Positions 23,389 through 34,560 of a DNA stretch of 64,000 bases are shown piece by piece. Position 1 is the first letter of the stretch. Every line of letters starts with the position of its first letter. The notes under the pieces are model-generated. The model did no database searches and was not told the DNA's origin. It saw nothing but the letters and a program-made list of their open reading frames with translations. The stretch is from Pseudopyrenochaeta lycopersici (Eukaryota > Ascomycota > Dothideomycetes > Pleosporales > Pseudopyrenochaetaceae): the NCBI GenBank assembly GCA_003313425.1, contig NHZP01000021.1, positions 744,001 through 808,000 on the forward strand, written 5' to 3'. Made by a program: the position numbers and the translations under genes.

Positions 23389-25095
23389 ATGAGTTTGGAT
23401 CCGTCGCCATCATCCAGCCTGCAGGCTATTATGCAAGATAAGATTAATGGTCGATATGCCACCCCAACAGAAAAGCTGGTTATGCTCTTTTACCTGACGG
23501 AAACTGAGCGACCTGACCCTTTGTCGCCAGTAACACCAGGTATTGATTCCTCTAATGTTACTAGTATTCCCTATTCCCAAGTTGCAGGCTTCTCACGCGA
23601 ATTGAAGCAACTTCTAACCCTAGGGGCTGACCCTAACGTTATTGTGCACATATACAAAATCGGAGGTAAAAAGCTCCACCGACTAGCAACTGGTAGAATT
23701 GACGCTCATACGGACTTCTTTGAGGGATCTTTTATCAATTGTTTTGCACAACCTCGCGCCATGGAATTGAAGAGGGACCTCAAAACTCTGGATTGGACCG
23801 ATTTGCATATGGAAAATTTCATCATCAGCACACGCACACCTCTCATAGACGCAGTGTATGCCAAGGATTCGGCTACAACCTCACTCTTAATTGAATACGG
23901 CGCTTGCATCAGCACGAAAAATCCGAATATTTCGTCTTGGCGACGCAATCCCTTCACACCCGCTGTTACTGCAAATGATTACGACACATTGGAATTACTT
24001 CTCAACACCACAAATCCAATAGTCACTTCAACAAATGGACAGCTCTCTCCAATCACTAGCTGGATGGCAGACTCTATGAGAAAAGCGCTGGAAATTGCTG
24101 CCGAGTCAAATTCAAGTTTCAATGTTCCACTTCTGTTGATGAGGCATTCTGCGTACGATCCGTTTACCTACTTCCCAGCCTATATACCTCAAGCTATCAT
24201 CGCACACACAATCCGACATGACATTGCGCTTCCCGCCATACGAAAAAAAGAATTTGGAATCCTTACGGCGTCATTTTTAGGTAATCGCGAGCTGTGTGCG
24301 CTTGCCATTGAAAACAAGGCAGACCTCCAGGCTCGCGACTTACAAGGGCTGAGTGCCTTACACCTCGCAGTGGGGAATAAGAATACAGAAATTTGCGAGT
24401 TATTGATCAGTTCTGGAGTAAATATCAATGCTAAAGATTTTTACGGTATGACGCCCCTCCTGGAAGCTACTTATTATGGTCATCTCGGAGCTGTTCAGCT
24501 CCTGCTAGCGAAAGGCGCAAACTCGGCTGAAGTGGCCAACCATCAGCGCTCGCAATTTACATATGGAACTTTACGCGATCATGATCGTGTACAGGGCGCT
24601 TGGCGGGATCGTAGAAATAGAGCTGCAGAGATGTGCATGAAAAATAGGTGGTCGGCACTTCACATCGCGGCTCATCGCGGGTTCTGCAGTGTCTTGGAGC
24701 ATTTTGTAAACAACGGTGCTGATTTAGCGATTGAAGATAAACATGGGTGTACTCCGCTCGACATTGCGATGGATACGTCGAATACCGCTACTGTAGATTG
24801 GCTGCTTACCCGAAAGTGTCCTTTCAACCCTCATTCCAAAAATGCTTCAAAACTACTGGCACAAGCTGTCAAAGACTGCAGGTACGATGCTGTTAAACAG
24901 CTTAGGGGAAGTGGCGTACAGATCCTTGACCCACACGGGCTTCTGCGTACGTATACCTACAGAGAATTTGCATTTGGGATACCAATGGGGTATTTCTTGG
25001 GTTATTTCAATAGCTTCTATGTGACACCTTACTTGGACACTGGCATGGAATACTCTAGAAGAACCTCAACCTTGGACGTATATTTGATTGTTTAG
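23389..25095 (+). CDS. Ankyrin-repeat protein (possible N-terminal part of an ankyrin-HET fusion)
   Basis: Open frame from ATG 23389 to the stop at 25095, 568 residues. Several ankyrin repeats are visible: LIDAVYAKDSATTSLLIEYGA; a well-formed block around residues 325-385 with ALHLAVGNKNTEICELLISSG and MTPLLEATYYGHLGAVQLLL; and a later pair with ALHIAAHRGFCSVLEHFV and CTPLDIAMD. The N-terminal 60 residues are unlike ankyrin. The 3' end is ambiguous. A strong GTACGT donor at 24947 pairs with a branch site and CAG acceptor at 25153, and this 207-nt intron joins the frame in phase to the HET gene downstream. If retained, the frame runs to the stop at 25095. So the gene may make an ankyrin-only protein, a fusion of about 1179 residues, or both. 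Confidence 0.8.
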   Translation: MSLDPSPSSSLQAIMQDKINGRYATPTEKLVMLFYLTETERPDPLSPVTPGIDSSNVTSIPYSQVAGFSRELKQLLTLGADPNVIVHIYKIGGKKLHRLATGRIDAHTDFFEGSFINCFAQPRAMELKRDLKTLDWTDLHMENFIISTRTPLIDAVYAKDSATTSLLIEYGACISTKNPNISSWRRNPFTPAVTANDYDTLELLLNTTNPIVTSTNGQLSPITSWMADSMRKALEIAAESNSSFNVPLLLMRHSAYDPFTYFPAYIPQAIIAHTIRHDIALPAIRKKEFGILTASFLGNRELCALAIENKADLQARDLQGLSALHLAVGNKNTEICELLISSGVNINAKDFYGMTPLLEATYYGHLGAVQLLLAKGANSAEVANHQRSQFTYGTLRDHDRVQGAWRDRRNRAAEMCMKNRWSALHIAAHRGFCSVLEHFVNNGADLAIEDKHGCTPLDIAMDTSNTATVDWLLTRKCPFNPHSKNASKLLAQAVKDCRYDAVKQLRGSGVQILDPHGLLRTYTYREFAFGIPMGYFLGYFNSFYVTPYLDTGMEYSRRTSTLDVYLIV

Positions 25096-25185
25096 CATGG
25101 TTATTGTTGTCAGTTCGGTCAAGGAAACTAGCTAACCTCCACACTGTAAACAGGAAGCTACGTCAACGCGGAGTTTGACGATACT

Positions 25186-27226
25186 ATGGCCCTGTTTCAG
25201 ACGCTGTCTCTTAAGGTTGACGCTGGAATTGGTACAGTGTCTTCTGGAGCCAGGAGCTCAACCTCTGATATCTGTAGAAGTTGTTCAGCGGCACTGCAGT
25301 CGAAGAAAGTCGAATTGCTCGCAAGGACGACAGAGTCAGGTTGTAAGCTTTGTCGACTGATACAAGACTGCACTACATCTGAACACGGCAATCTTGAGCG
25401 TTTGGATTACATCAATGACGAGGGAGCGCCCGATCGTGAATTATTAGTACGATTTGAGAACGCTCGTACCCAGCATCCGATAAGAATGATCCCTCGTGAG
25501 TAATTATCGCAACCTCTTCTCGTCTAAAATTTCTTTTTAGGCCATATACGTACGAGTACTTGAGAATGAAGATCTACGCTAACGATTGGATTCAGATGAC
25601 TGGAACAACGTCCTTCAGCAATTAAACTCACAGGATGATTTGAACACTTCATCCCCTGCAGCAATGACCATGGCAAGCCATTGGTTGCAAATATGCACCC
25701 AAACCCATTTTCAATGCAACCGCCGTCCCACTTCGTGCGACCCACCAACGAGAATATTGGACATAAGTGGCCTCGAAACTGGGAACGAACCTAAATTACT
25801 GCAAAGTATGACTTTGGACAGCCATTATGTTGCACTTAGCCATCGTTGGGGCCTCGAGGGCCTGCCAAGTACTACATCAACGAATCTTGCAAGTCGTCTT
25901 CAGCAACTCCCGTTGGAGGAACTATCACAAACTATGCGAGATGCTATTCAAATTGTCAGAGAACTGGGTTTTCGATATGTTTGGATTGACGCTCTGTGCA
26001 TTATACAAGACTCAACAGAAGACTGGCTCCGGGAAGCGTCCAAAATGAGTGGTGTTTTCAGTGGGGCTATAGTCACAATCGCAGTTGCCGATGCCGATCA
26101 CCACGCACAGGGTATTTTCCGTCCACGCCCAGCACGCTGTACAAGGCCTTTCCGAATACCATACCTTCAGGACACGCCATATCGCGATCGAACCCAGTTT
26201 GATGGGGAAGGCGAATTCTATGTTTTCCCTAAAAGCGGTCTTGTGGGCGCAGGCAACCGAACAAAAGGAGCTTTAGACACTCGTGCCTGGATATTACAAG
26301 AACAGTTACTATCACCACGCATGTTATACTATGGGAAGGGCGAAATATACTGGGATTGTATCACTGTATCAGCCTCCGAGTCATCTCCAATAGCCGCATC
26401 ACTTCTCTACGATAGTGACCCTGACGAGACATGGGCGCTAAAGCTTATCCGGAGGACTCTTGCAGGATCCACCAATACTATAACGCTTCGCAAGACTATC
26501 GCAGACATTTGGACACAAATTATCAAAAACTACTCGTCCCGCAAGCTCACAAGACAAAGTGACAAGCTGATTGCTCTAGAAGGTATCCTCAGGCCGCTGG
26601 CAAGTATTCTTGATGATGAACCTGTGGCAGGCATGTGGAGAGATCAACTTTGGAGGCAACTTATCTGGTGGGTGGCAAAACCATCTCTCACCACAACAAG
26701 CTCTGATACCCCTTTCATCGCGCCATCGTGGTCATGGCTGACCGCTCATACGCCTGTGTTTTACCACAATGCACTTCGTAGCGTTGATCCGCAGCGTGAC
26801 GCCGGAGCACATAAGTTCACAGATCTCGAAACGCATACGAAGATCATATTGGCTGAAAGCGAAACCCGCCCGGACGTGACAGGTATCGTCGGATTACTTA
26901 TTATCTCTGGGCCAAGCTTCAATTACCACTTGACAGCCAACGATCTAAAGAAAACAGTCTTCAAGAGCTGGAACGCTGCAAAATTGAAACTCAACACCGG
27001 AGTATGGCTGCTTGACCGCCCTTTGAAGTTACCTCTAGACATTCAATGCGTCATTATGGCTGAGGACAATGTGGCTAAGATGCTCGTGTGTCTCTGCCTA
27101 GTTCCGGACGAAGATATGGACGGGCAGTGGAAGCGCATCGGACTCTGTCATTGGGATGGGCTAGCTTGGCAAGTGCCCAAGTACGTCGGCATGGCGCTGG
27201 AAGAGAGATATTACACTATTGTGTGA
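25186..27226 (+). CDS. HET-domain protein (heterokaryon incompatibility type)
   Basis: Exons 25186-25495, possibly a 9-nt microexon 25541-25549, and 25596-27226; 649 residues with the microexon and also in frame without it. The N-terminus has a cysteine-rich segment (CRSC...SGCKLCRLI) common in front of HET domains. The HET domain follows: HYVALSHRWG, then MRDAIQIVRELGFRYVWIDA with LCIIQD, then DTRAWILQEQLLSPRMLYYG. HET domains trigger growth arrest or cell death after non-self recognition in filamentous fungi. The frame is open upstream of ATG 25186 to an acceptor at 25153, so this ATG may be internal to a fused ankyrin-HET gene. Cytosolic; partner unknown. Confidence 0.88.
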
Positions 27227-28031
27227 TTTTCTGGAGTATAACGCTGGACATGGGCATACACATTCAATATCTATATGAGAAGGCTGGTTTACAGATGAAA
27301 GGGTGCCTCGGACTTGTGAAAGACCTCGCCCTCCTAGTACACATGTCGTAACTTTTACTCTGCCACAGAAAATTGTCTCACTACATACATTTCCTCCTCC
27401 ATATCAGAAGCCCTTTGGTTCTCCAAGCACATCATTGTATACAGCCAGACTCAAGTATTGCAGCCTGCAAGCATTGGAAGCTGTAAGCGCTGTGTATCTC
27501 ACAAGTCGCAAACATCAGGTGGCGCAGTCACCGCTTCCGCCATTAAGGTACCCGCAGCGCACTACCCTCATCACCCTGCCCTGTATCCCTGTCCAGGCCA
27601 CCTAATACATGGCGCTAGAAGTCCTAAAGCTTATTTCAACTCCTTTTTTCGTGATTCTTATGGGAACACGCGTAAAGAAAGTTGAAGGAAGGAGTTTCGT
27701 GTGCGCTACGTGTGAAGTGAAAGGAAGGGCATAACATCAGGTAAAAATACAACGCACTTATACTGTACTATTTGTTCTAGACTGCGTTTCTTTCAAGACA
27801 ATTCAACTGTGTTCCTGCGCATAAGCATCTCCATGGGACGACCCTAATTGTGAGGGCATGTCAGGAAAACGACGACGGCATGATTGAAGCTCGGAACGCA
27901 GCATAGCAGATGAACAAAAGGAACATTGGGGTAACAGATAGTCTTTTTGTATTGCTACACTAAACTACACTACAATATCATCATATCGTGGTATCATCTT
28001 TTAGTTCTCGATTATCGCTATGCGTCCACAT
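27227..28031. other. Intergenic between convergent genes, no gene seen
   Basis: About 800 bases separating the 3' ends of the HET gene and the aminopeptidase gene. Frames here lack protein-like composition. Confidence 0.4.
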
Positions 28032-29564
28032 TTATTGCAAGTTCTTTCCGGCACCACACGGCTGGCCGTGGTGCTCGTGGCCTCCATGGTCAAGACGCGA
28101 CATGAATCTGCTCTTCTCTGCGCTCCTCTTGCGAAGAGTGGCGTTCGGTCGTGGTATTCCCTCCCAGCTAAGGGCGTACTTAGCGACTGAGTTGGCAATG
28201 CTCTGGGTGTTGAGCAGGTAAGCATCGTGGGCGAGGTTGTTGATGTCGTCACACTTCTGGTGGTAACAAGGGTCTAGAGCCTTTCCGGCCTCACCACCAA
28301 AGAGCTGGGCCTCCTCCTCAGTCTTGAGGACCTCAGCGCCGGTGAACAAACCGCCAGAGGGGATGCCGTTCTCGAGGAAAGCGGCGTAGTCGGAGCGGAG
28401 GGAGAACAGAGAGGGGACGTGGGGTAGACCTCGCTCCTCGTAGAAGGTTTCAAAGTCTTTTTCGATGGTGTCTGAGCCGGCGGGACCAGAGAAGTTGAAA
28501 GCGTCGCCATTGCCGTCGTAGATACCGAGAACGTAGTTGGGGGAGGCGATCATGTCGAAATTGAGGTACGCGCGGATCTTGGAGACCTCAGCGGAGCTGC
28601 CACTAAGAGTGCCATTAATGCTCTTGAGGTAGTAGAAGGAACCGAGCTTTCCAAACTCCTCAGCACCCCAGAAGCCGAGACGGACGGCATTCTTGAGCTT
28701 GTACTTGGTAAGAGCGAGCGCAGTGACGAGGGTACCGATCGTGCCTGAGCCGTCGTCGTTGATGCCTGGGCCAGCGAAGACAGAGTCAGTATGTCCACCT
28801 ATCATGAGGACATTGTCATGGTCGCCTTGCTTAGACTCGGCGATGACATTGTAGTTGGTGCGGTTCTCGCGGATGGCGTTGACCGAAAGGCTGGCACTGA
28901 CAGTGCCATTGCCGAGCTTAGCAAGAAGAGAGTTACCAGCTTCTTGGGTCAGACCAACCACAGGGGCGTAGTTGCCCTCACCACCTAGCGTTCCTGAAAG
29001 GCTTTGGAGGGGAATGTTGTTGTAAATGATAGCTCCAACAGCTCCAGCAGCCTTGGCATTTGTGGCTTTGATGGCAAAAGTGCATGTGCCTCGTGAAATC
29101 AGAGCGATTTGGCCAGAGACCTCTGCTGGGTAGTCTGTGCCATTGCACCCAAGGTTGTTGACCTTCACAAGGTTTGCAGTAACCTCGCCTGAGGGACCGA
29201 ATGTAAGGTACTCAGCTGGCACAGCTTCGCCAGCGGCCGTGAGGCTAACGGTTGCGGCAGTGAACAGCTCAACGAAGGGCTGCTTGTACACATCGTAGTA
29301 ACCGGTCTTCTTCAACGTCTGATAAAGCCACTCAGTGGTAGCATTGTGGCCTCCACCACCGAAAGCGCGGTTGCCACCATTCTGATCTGCGAAAGTTTGG
29401 AGTTGGCGAGAACCAGCAAGCAAGGCGTCAAGTTTGATCTCCTTGATGAGAGCTTTGGGCGAGAGCTTCTTGCCACCGTGGCCAGGCTTCTCGGGCTTGG
29501 GAGGCTTTGCGTCGTACTGCGCAAGGACAGGCGCAGCGAGCGCAATAAATGGAGCGAACCTCAT
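28032..29564 (-). CDS. Secreted/vacuolar M28 aminopeptidase with PA domain (aminopeptidase Y type)
   Basis: Single exon, 510 residues. ATG 29564 is chosen because it starts a signal peptide (MRFAPFIALAAPVLAQ); the frame is open further upstream, but that text is not signal-like. Residues about 130-235 form a protease-associated domain (VSGQIALISRGTCTFAIKA; AVGAIIYNN). The M28 catalytic core follows: GGHTDS (zinc His 258), NDDGSG (bridging Asp), GAEEFG (catalytic and zinc-binding Glu), AYLNFDM (Asp) and PCYHQKCDD (His). Several N-glycosylation sequons (NAT, NGT, NRT, NFS) fit a secretory route. All expected ligands are present, so it should be active, releasing N-terminal residues from peptides. 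It is close to yeast vacuolar Ape3 in architecture, but whether this copy is vacuolar or extracellular is not decided by sequence. Confidence 0.95.
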   Translation of the reverse strand: MRFAPFIALAAPVLAQYDAKPPKPEKPGHGGKKLSPKALIKEIKLDALLAGSRQLQTFADQNGGNRAFGGGGHNATTEWLYQTLKKTGYYDVYKQPFVELFTAATVSLTAAGEAVPAEYLTFGPSGEVTANLVKVNNLGCNGTDYPAEVSGQIALISRGTCTFAIKATNAKAAGAVGAIIYNNIPLQSLSGTLGGEGNYAPVVGLTQEAGNSLLAKLGNGTVSASLSVNAIRENRTNYNVIAESKQGDHDNVLMIGGHTDSVFAGPGINDDGSGTIGTLVTALALTKYKLKNAVRLGFWGAEEFGKLGSFYYLKSINGTLSGSSAEVSKIRAYLNFDMIASPNYVLGIYDGNGDAFNFSGPAGSDTIEKDFETFYEERGLPHVPSLFSLRSDYAAFLENGIPSGGLFTGAEVLKTEEEAQLFGGEAGKALDPCYHQKCDDINNLAHDAYLLNTQSIANSVAKYALSWEGIPRPNATLRKRSAEKSRFMSRLDHGGHEHHGQPCGAGKNLQ

Positions 29565-30601
29565 CTTGAATGCGAGCAATTGCAAGCGATTGAAGACAGT
29601 GGAGAACGAATGAGTGAGGAAGAAGCTGTAGCACAAATCTTCCAGAAACCCGGACACTCTATATACCCTCGCTCGTACCCATATAGTAGGTTCCAAGAAA
29701 ACATAGCACTGGTCATCGTGTGTTTGCAGCCTTAACCCGGACAGGCAGCTGCGCTGCCGAATTACGGTGCAGCATCATTCAGGGACCGCAGGTACGGCAA
29801 GGAATAGCATGCTGTGGACCGGTGGCCGGGTGATAGGTGAAGCGAAGGCGAATTGATTGATGAAAGGCTGCTTGGCTGCGCGATGCTGTGTTGCATGCGG
29901 AAGGTGAACAACGCGACAGGAACGTAGTCGCGCGGCGGAGACATCTAGCTCATATTCGGCTTCATCTTGATTGGGAAGGAAGATATTATGCCAAGATGGA
30001 TCCCCGTAAAACAACGCTTGGCATATGAGCGCCACAATCAGAGCAGATGATATTGTTGAATGCGATAGGGTTATTCCGCCACTAGCTCCTGCGTATGCAA
30101 CCGTGGCAGAGCTGCTTTGGTGGCGTCGCGGTCGTGTTTAGAGAGCGTTGACAGTAGATCGTTCGAAAGAAAGGCGAGTAGAGCGGCCCCCTTACGGTAC
30201 TATGTTGGAGATGGTTGGTAGCCAATGGGGGACATCAATACCAATAGTGCATGGTGGATGTCCAGATCCTACCTAAATCACGTCATTTTTGGTTAGAATT
30301 GTGTATGTGTCCTGCAGACAACCATCGTCTCTACATTATTGGGAACAAATATATCGTATGCACACGGTTATGGCTCATAAAGTCCTCTGAACTGCTGCAT
30401 TCGGCGAGGACCAATAGTAACAGTAGAGACTTCTGCAAGGGGGAAACAACTCGAAGCGCTTGATTTGACCGAACGTTTATTGAAGCAAGGCCGTGGCCGT
30501 GAAGATGCAGCACAACCAAGACTAGCATTAGCGTATTACACCGCATCAACCTCGTGTTCTGGCCTCCATGATATAGCGGTAGGCTCGTGACAGATCCACA
30601 T
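29565..30601. other. Intergenic, no gene seen
   Basis: About 1 kb upstream of the aminopeptidase gene and downstream of the LVIVD gene. No supported frames or RNAs. Confidence 0.4.
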
Positions 30602-32269
30602 TTATTTAGGGAAGCCAGGCTTGAATTTGACGATGAATGCACCTCTCTCCATCGTGTTGATCAAGATGTGCCCACTCTTGAAGAGGCCGTAGCTGGACCA
30701 AGTACCAACAAAATCAACGGAGCCACCACCGGGCAGATTATCGTCCTCTGGGTAGATGTCTATTATTTGTTAGAGTTTATAGAGCGTGTCAGGAAGCAAA
30801 TGACATACCAAAGAAGCCAACCTCCTTTACACCAGCACCAGTGGGATCACTAGGGATAGATCGAACGTCGAGAACGCGTAGACCTGTACCGTAATTCGAT
30901 TGATAAGCGAAGCCATTCGCGACGTACTGGTTGTGATCAACACCCTTTGCGGCACTCTTGTACAGTCCAGTCTGCTTGGGCGCTCGCAGCGATGAGATGT
31001 CCCAGATGTAGGTGATAGGGTTTCCGGGAATACCGGGGCCAACCTTGTCGTACTCATCATACTCGTCATCAAGGAGCAAAAATTGCTGGTTTTGAGGATC
31101 TAGAACTGAACCTTGGTGCGTATAGGCTGCGCCCTCATACGAGGTGTTGGAAAGGATGACAGGGGCCTTTTTGTTGGTCACGTCGTAGATGGTGAGAGAG
31201 TCCTCGTTATAGCCGTAGCAAATTTCACGACCCACGAAAGCCTTGTCTGGGCCACGGTAGATGAGGCACTGAGCATCGTGTACGTATCCATCCTGTGATG
31301 CGCTGGAATATGTTAGTGTGGCTCGGCTATGTTCGGAGAATTTTAGAACTTACCAGCCTGGGCTTGTTGGTTTCGAAGGATCCGTAATATCGATGAAGAT
31401 AATCCCCGACTTGCATTTGTCAGTCCTTGGCTGTGCTCCAACGGCGTAAATGAAGTTGGTTTCCGGATTTGTGACGACGTTGTGCGCACGCCCAGTAGGA
31501 AGGCCTTTGTAGTGTCCAGCAAGGTCGTTTGTATTGCTGAATGTCACTGGCTTTGCGGGATCAACAGTCAGGAGCTTCTTCATGTCGAAGATCTGGATTC
31601 CATGATTTGCGGCTTCACTGCCGATGATCATGAGGTCGTTCTGACCTCGAATCTCACGCCAAGTACTCGGAGTAGAGTACTGTGGGAGACGTCCAAGATA
31701 TATCAGCTTGCCTTCCTTGCTGACCTCTGCGAATGCAGCACCATCTTGCTGTCCAATAGCAACGAACTCGCGTCCATCTTTGGAAGTCCAACCTTGATAC
31801 TGTCAGCTCTATACACATAGAAGGCTTCAACACCGCTTACCCCATGATGATGAGCCAACCCCACGAGTACTCCCAAGCTCAGCATGAGAAAGGAAGTGAA
31901 TGAGATCGATCTATTTTTCCGTAAGTAAACAGACGTGACTATATTGCGCACGATCACTGACATTACTACACCTAAAAGTGTCTGCTCCCGCAACTGCCTT
32001 TCCGTTGATGCACTCAACTTTGTTCTTGATTTCTCGGTACTGCGTGGAGTCATATGCTCCTGCAGCTTCCTGTCTTGCCCATGTTTCCTGGCCTTGGAAT
32101 TAGCGCGGGTTGGTGAGATGGTGTGGGCATTCGTTACCTTTTTCAACGCGACATTGTTTGCGTGTCTGATACCAGAGTCATAGAGTTCTGCGGCTTTGAA
32201 CTCGTCCTTTGGCATTTCCTTTGCTGCCGCAAGGGCAGCCAATGAGAGGAGGGCGCTTCGGAGATACAT
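30602..32269 (-). CDS. Secreted LVIVD-repeat (beta-propeller-like) protein
   Basis: Six exons: 32269-32138, 32069-31962, 31910-31841, 31792-31354, 31302-30809 and 30759-30602. All phases agree and give 466 residues. The signal peptide is MYLRSALLSLAALAAA. After a Cys pair (VECINGKA...FRCSN) comes IDLIHFLSHAELGS and WGWTSKDGREFVAIGQQDGA. Repeated blocks of the LVIVD type follow (GIQIFDMKKL; GIIFIDITDPSKP; SLTIYDVTNKKAPVIL; GLRVLDVRSI), which in this family build a beta-propeller-like fold. Acidic DDEYDEYDK could bind a cation. Members are widespread secreted or surface proteins in fungi without a known reaction. The high intron number relative to neighbours is typical for this gene. Confidence 0.9.
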
Positions 32270-33760
32270 GCTGGCCGTGGCTCGAAGAACGGAATGCTGA
32301 TCAGGCCGTGAGGAATGTAATGGCTGGCCCGGCAAGTCTTCTTAAGTCTGCGTTGGACATGGAGGTACTGAATTCGCCATTCTTCATAATGCACCTCCTA
32401 TTACTAACCCGGCAGGTATGAGAGAGTACCTGCCCCTTCCTGATGTTACCATCCACATCGTGCCCCATGACACAAGTTGCCACGAGGCCATGATTGGCAA
32501 GTGTATCGGCTTTAGAGCAGCAGGTATATGAATTCGAGTGCCGTGCAGAGTGCAAGATTGGTGGTAGTAAATGAACCGAAAGCTTCGAGTGTGGAGGAGA
32601 TGACTGGATAGGAAGGAGGCTTCATCTAAGCATGCCTTGGCGGCAGCGGCCCCTGGTCTGTAGCCAGCGGAAGGAGAAAAAGCCCAGGCTGCCGAGATGC
32701 AGATCGATGCTATTGAAACAGATAACGGCCAGTCTTGATACGATGAGATGCATGTTGCCGCCGTCATTCCCCTTTGAGTCTACAAACAGCACTTTTCAGT
32801 GATCGAGGCGCTGGTGTGGCTCCACCTGCGCATCCGATCTTTTGGCTTTTCGCGCTGCGCTGCGCACCTTTCAGCGTGCAGTCCGTTGCAAGCGCGCGAT
32901 TTTTGCCTCATAGCCTTATATAATCCATATTGACAGTGTTCGTCTAGGAAGTTCTTGCGCCTGATAACACCATTGCAGGGTACGTTGTCGACAAATGCTC
33001 GGAACTAGATATATTATCGAACGACCACACGCCTTTGGAAGGTGGCAAGGCACCAGGAGAGCACCCGTTGGGTAGCGAGGCATTCGAGATGGATATACGG
33101 GATTTGGAAATAGCCATTATGGGTCGTGTGGGGGCAAGGTGGAGCTGGGAGCTGAATTTGGGTACCATCCATTGGAAGAATCCGAGCTTAGAATATGCAC
33201 TGGTCTTGGGTATATCCGTTTGCACCCGCCCTGATATTGGACACTGGTGGTCTTGCGACAGAAATGGGCGCGCATTGCCCTGATAATGTTGAGGTGCGCA
33301 AAGAGTTATTTTCATAGCGATCGTGCGCGCGTCTCTCTCTTATGTTGAAGAAGCACGCGAGTCACTGTCCCGCATTCAACCATCGCAAATTCCCTCAAAT
33401 GCACTCGAAACTGCAACAGAGGCCGTTCGGGCCGGCTGACTGGGAACTTTTGTCAGTGGGTGACAGTACATAAACGGTCGGAGCTAGCGGTTCGTGCCGC
33501 CAAATCCAAGGCTAACTCTAAGGGTGGTGGTGCTTGCCACTCCACCACAGCCATTACGTCACCGATAAAAATTGTATAGATAAACACAACACAACAAAGA
33601 CAGAAGTCAATACTGAAGGCCAATTAAGGCCCAGTAAATATGCATTCATGAGTCTATATCTTCATTCATGCCGTAATTTCGGTCGTCATCCATGTTGTAT
33701 CGTAACCTCTACTGCAGGGTCTAGTGCACCAAGTTTTCCGCCTCTAGAACAGCCAAGTAT
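32270..33760. other. Intergenic, no gene seen
   Basis: About 1.5 kb. Frames at 32384-32767, 32944-33315 (minus) and 33534-33896 (plus, largely antisense to the HAD gene 3' end) are not protein-like. Confidence 0.4.
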
Positions 33761-34560
33761 CTACAACTTAGCCTCAACCTTCTTCAGGCACTCCTGGAAC
33801 TCCTTCCAGTCGTACATGATGGCAGCACACTTAGTCTCCTCGGTAAGAAGCTTAGCCATCTGCTCCATCTTCTCCTTGCCCTCCTCAATGCCGTAGATGC
33901 CGACGTAGCCGATACAAGGGATACCAGCGCGCATGGCAGCAGTAGCACCAGACTTGCTGTCCTCAACGGTGACGGCCTCGTGAGGCTTGACACCAAGCTG
34001 TTCAGCGGCGTAGAAGTAGATGGCGGGGTCGGGCTTCGAGCTGGGGGGGTTGAGTGAGGTAGCGGCAGAGTAGACGTGCTCGGGAGGGAAGAAGTGGGCA
34101 ATGCCGGCCTTCTCAATGGAAGCAACGACACGGCTCTTGGCTGAGGTGCTGACAACGGACATTGGGTAGCCCTGCTCCTTGAGCTTGTTGAGCTCGTCGG
34201 TGACACCAGGGCACTCGACGGCCTTCTCGCTCAGCTTCTTGGTGACGGCACCCAGCTCCTGCTGCACAAAGTCTTCAAGCTCGGCATCGGACATGGTGAA
34301 GTTGTGCTTTGACTGCAGGCCCTTGAGCATGCCGCGAAAGTTGTGGCCAACAAAGTCCTCGAGCAGCGAATCGGCTGTGTAGCGGGCCTCGATGCTGTGC
34401 TTCTCCATAACGATGTTGGTGAGCTCGGCGCAGGCCTCGAAGGCCAGGCGCTCCGACTGGACGAGCGTGTTATCGCAGTCGAGCATAATGTACTTGACCT
34501 GCAAAGAAAGGTTAGCGCGGGGCAGGTGGGGGAGCTGCTGCAGCTGCTTACCTTGCCCAT
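33761..34560 (-). CDS. HAD-superfamily hydrolase (phosphoglycolate phosphatase-like)
   Basis: Two exons: a 9-nt first exon 34560-34552 encoding only MGK, then 34498-33761 after a 53-nt intron (GTAAGC donor, TTTGCAG acceptor). The product is 248 residues. All four HAD motifs are present: DCDNTL (nucleophile Asp10, acid/base Asp12), VVSTSAKSR (motif II Ser/Thr), SSKPDP (motif III Lys) and VEDSKSG (motif IV acid residues). The cap domain between motifs I and II is helical (subclass I). The family dephosphorylates small phosphorylated metabolites or acts as a beta-phosphoglucomutase-like isomerase; the exact substrate is not decidable. Codon use is strongly biased to C/G-ending codons, unlike most neighbours, which suggests high expression. 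Confidence 0.93.
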
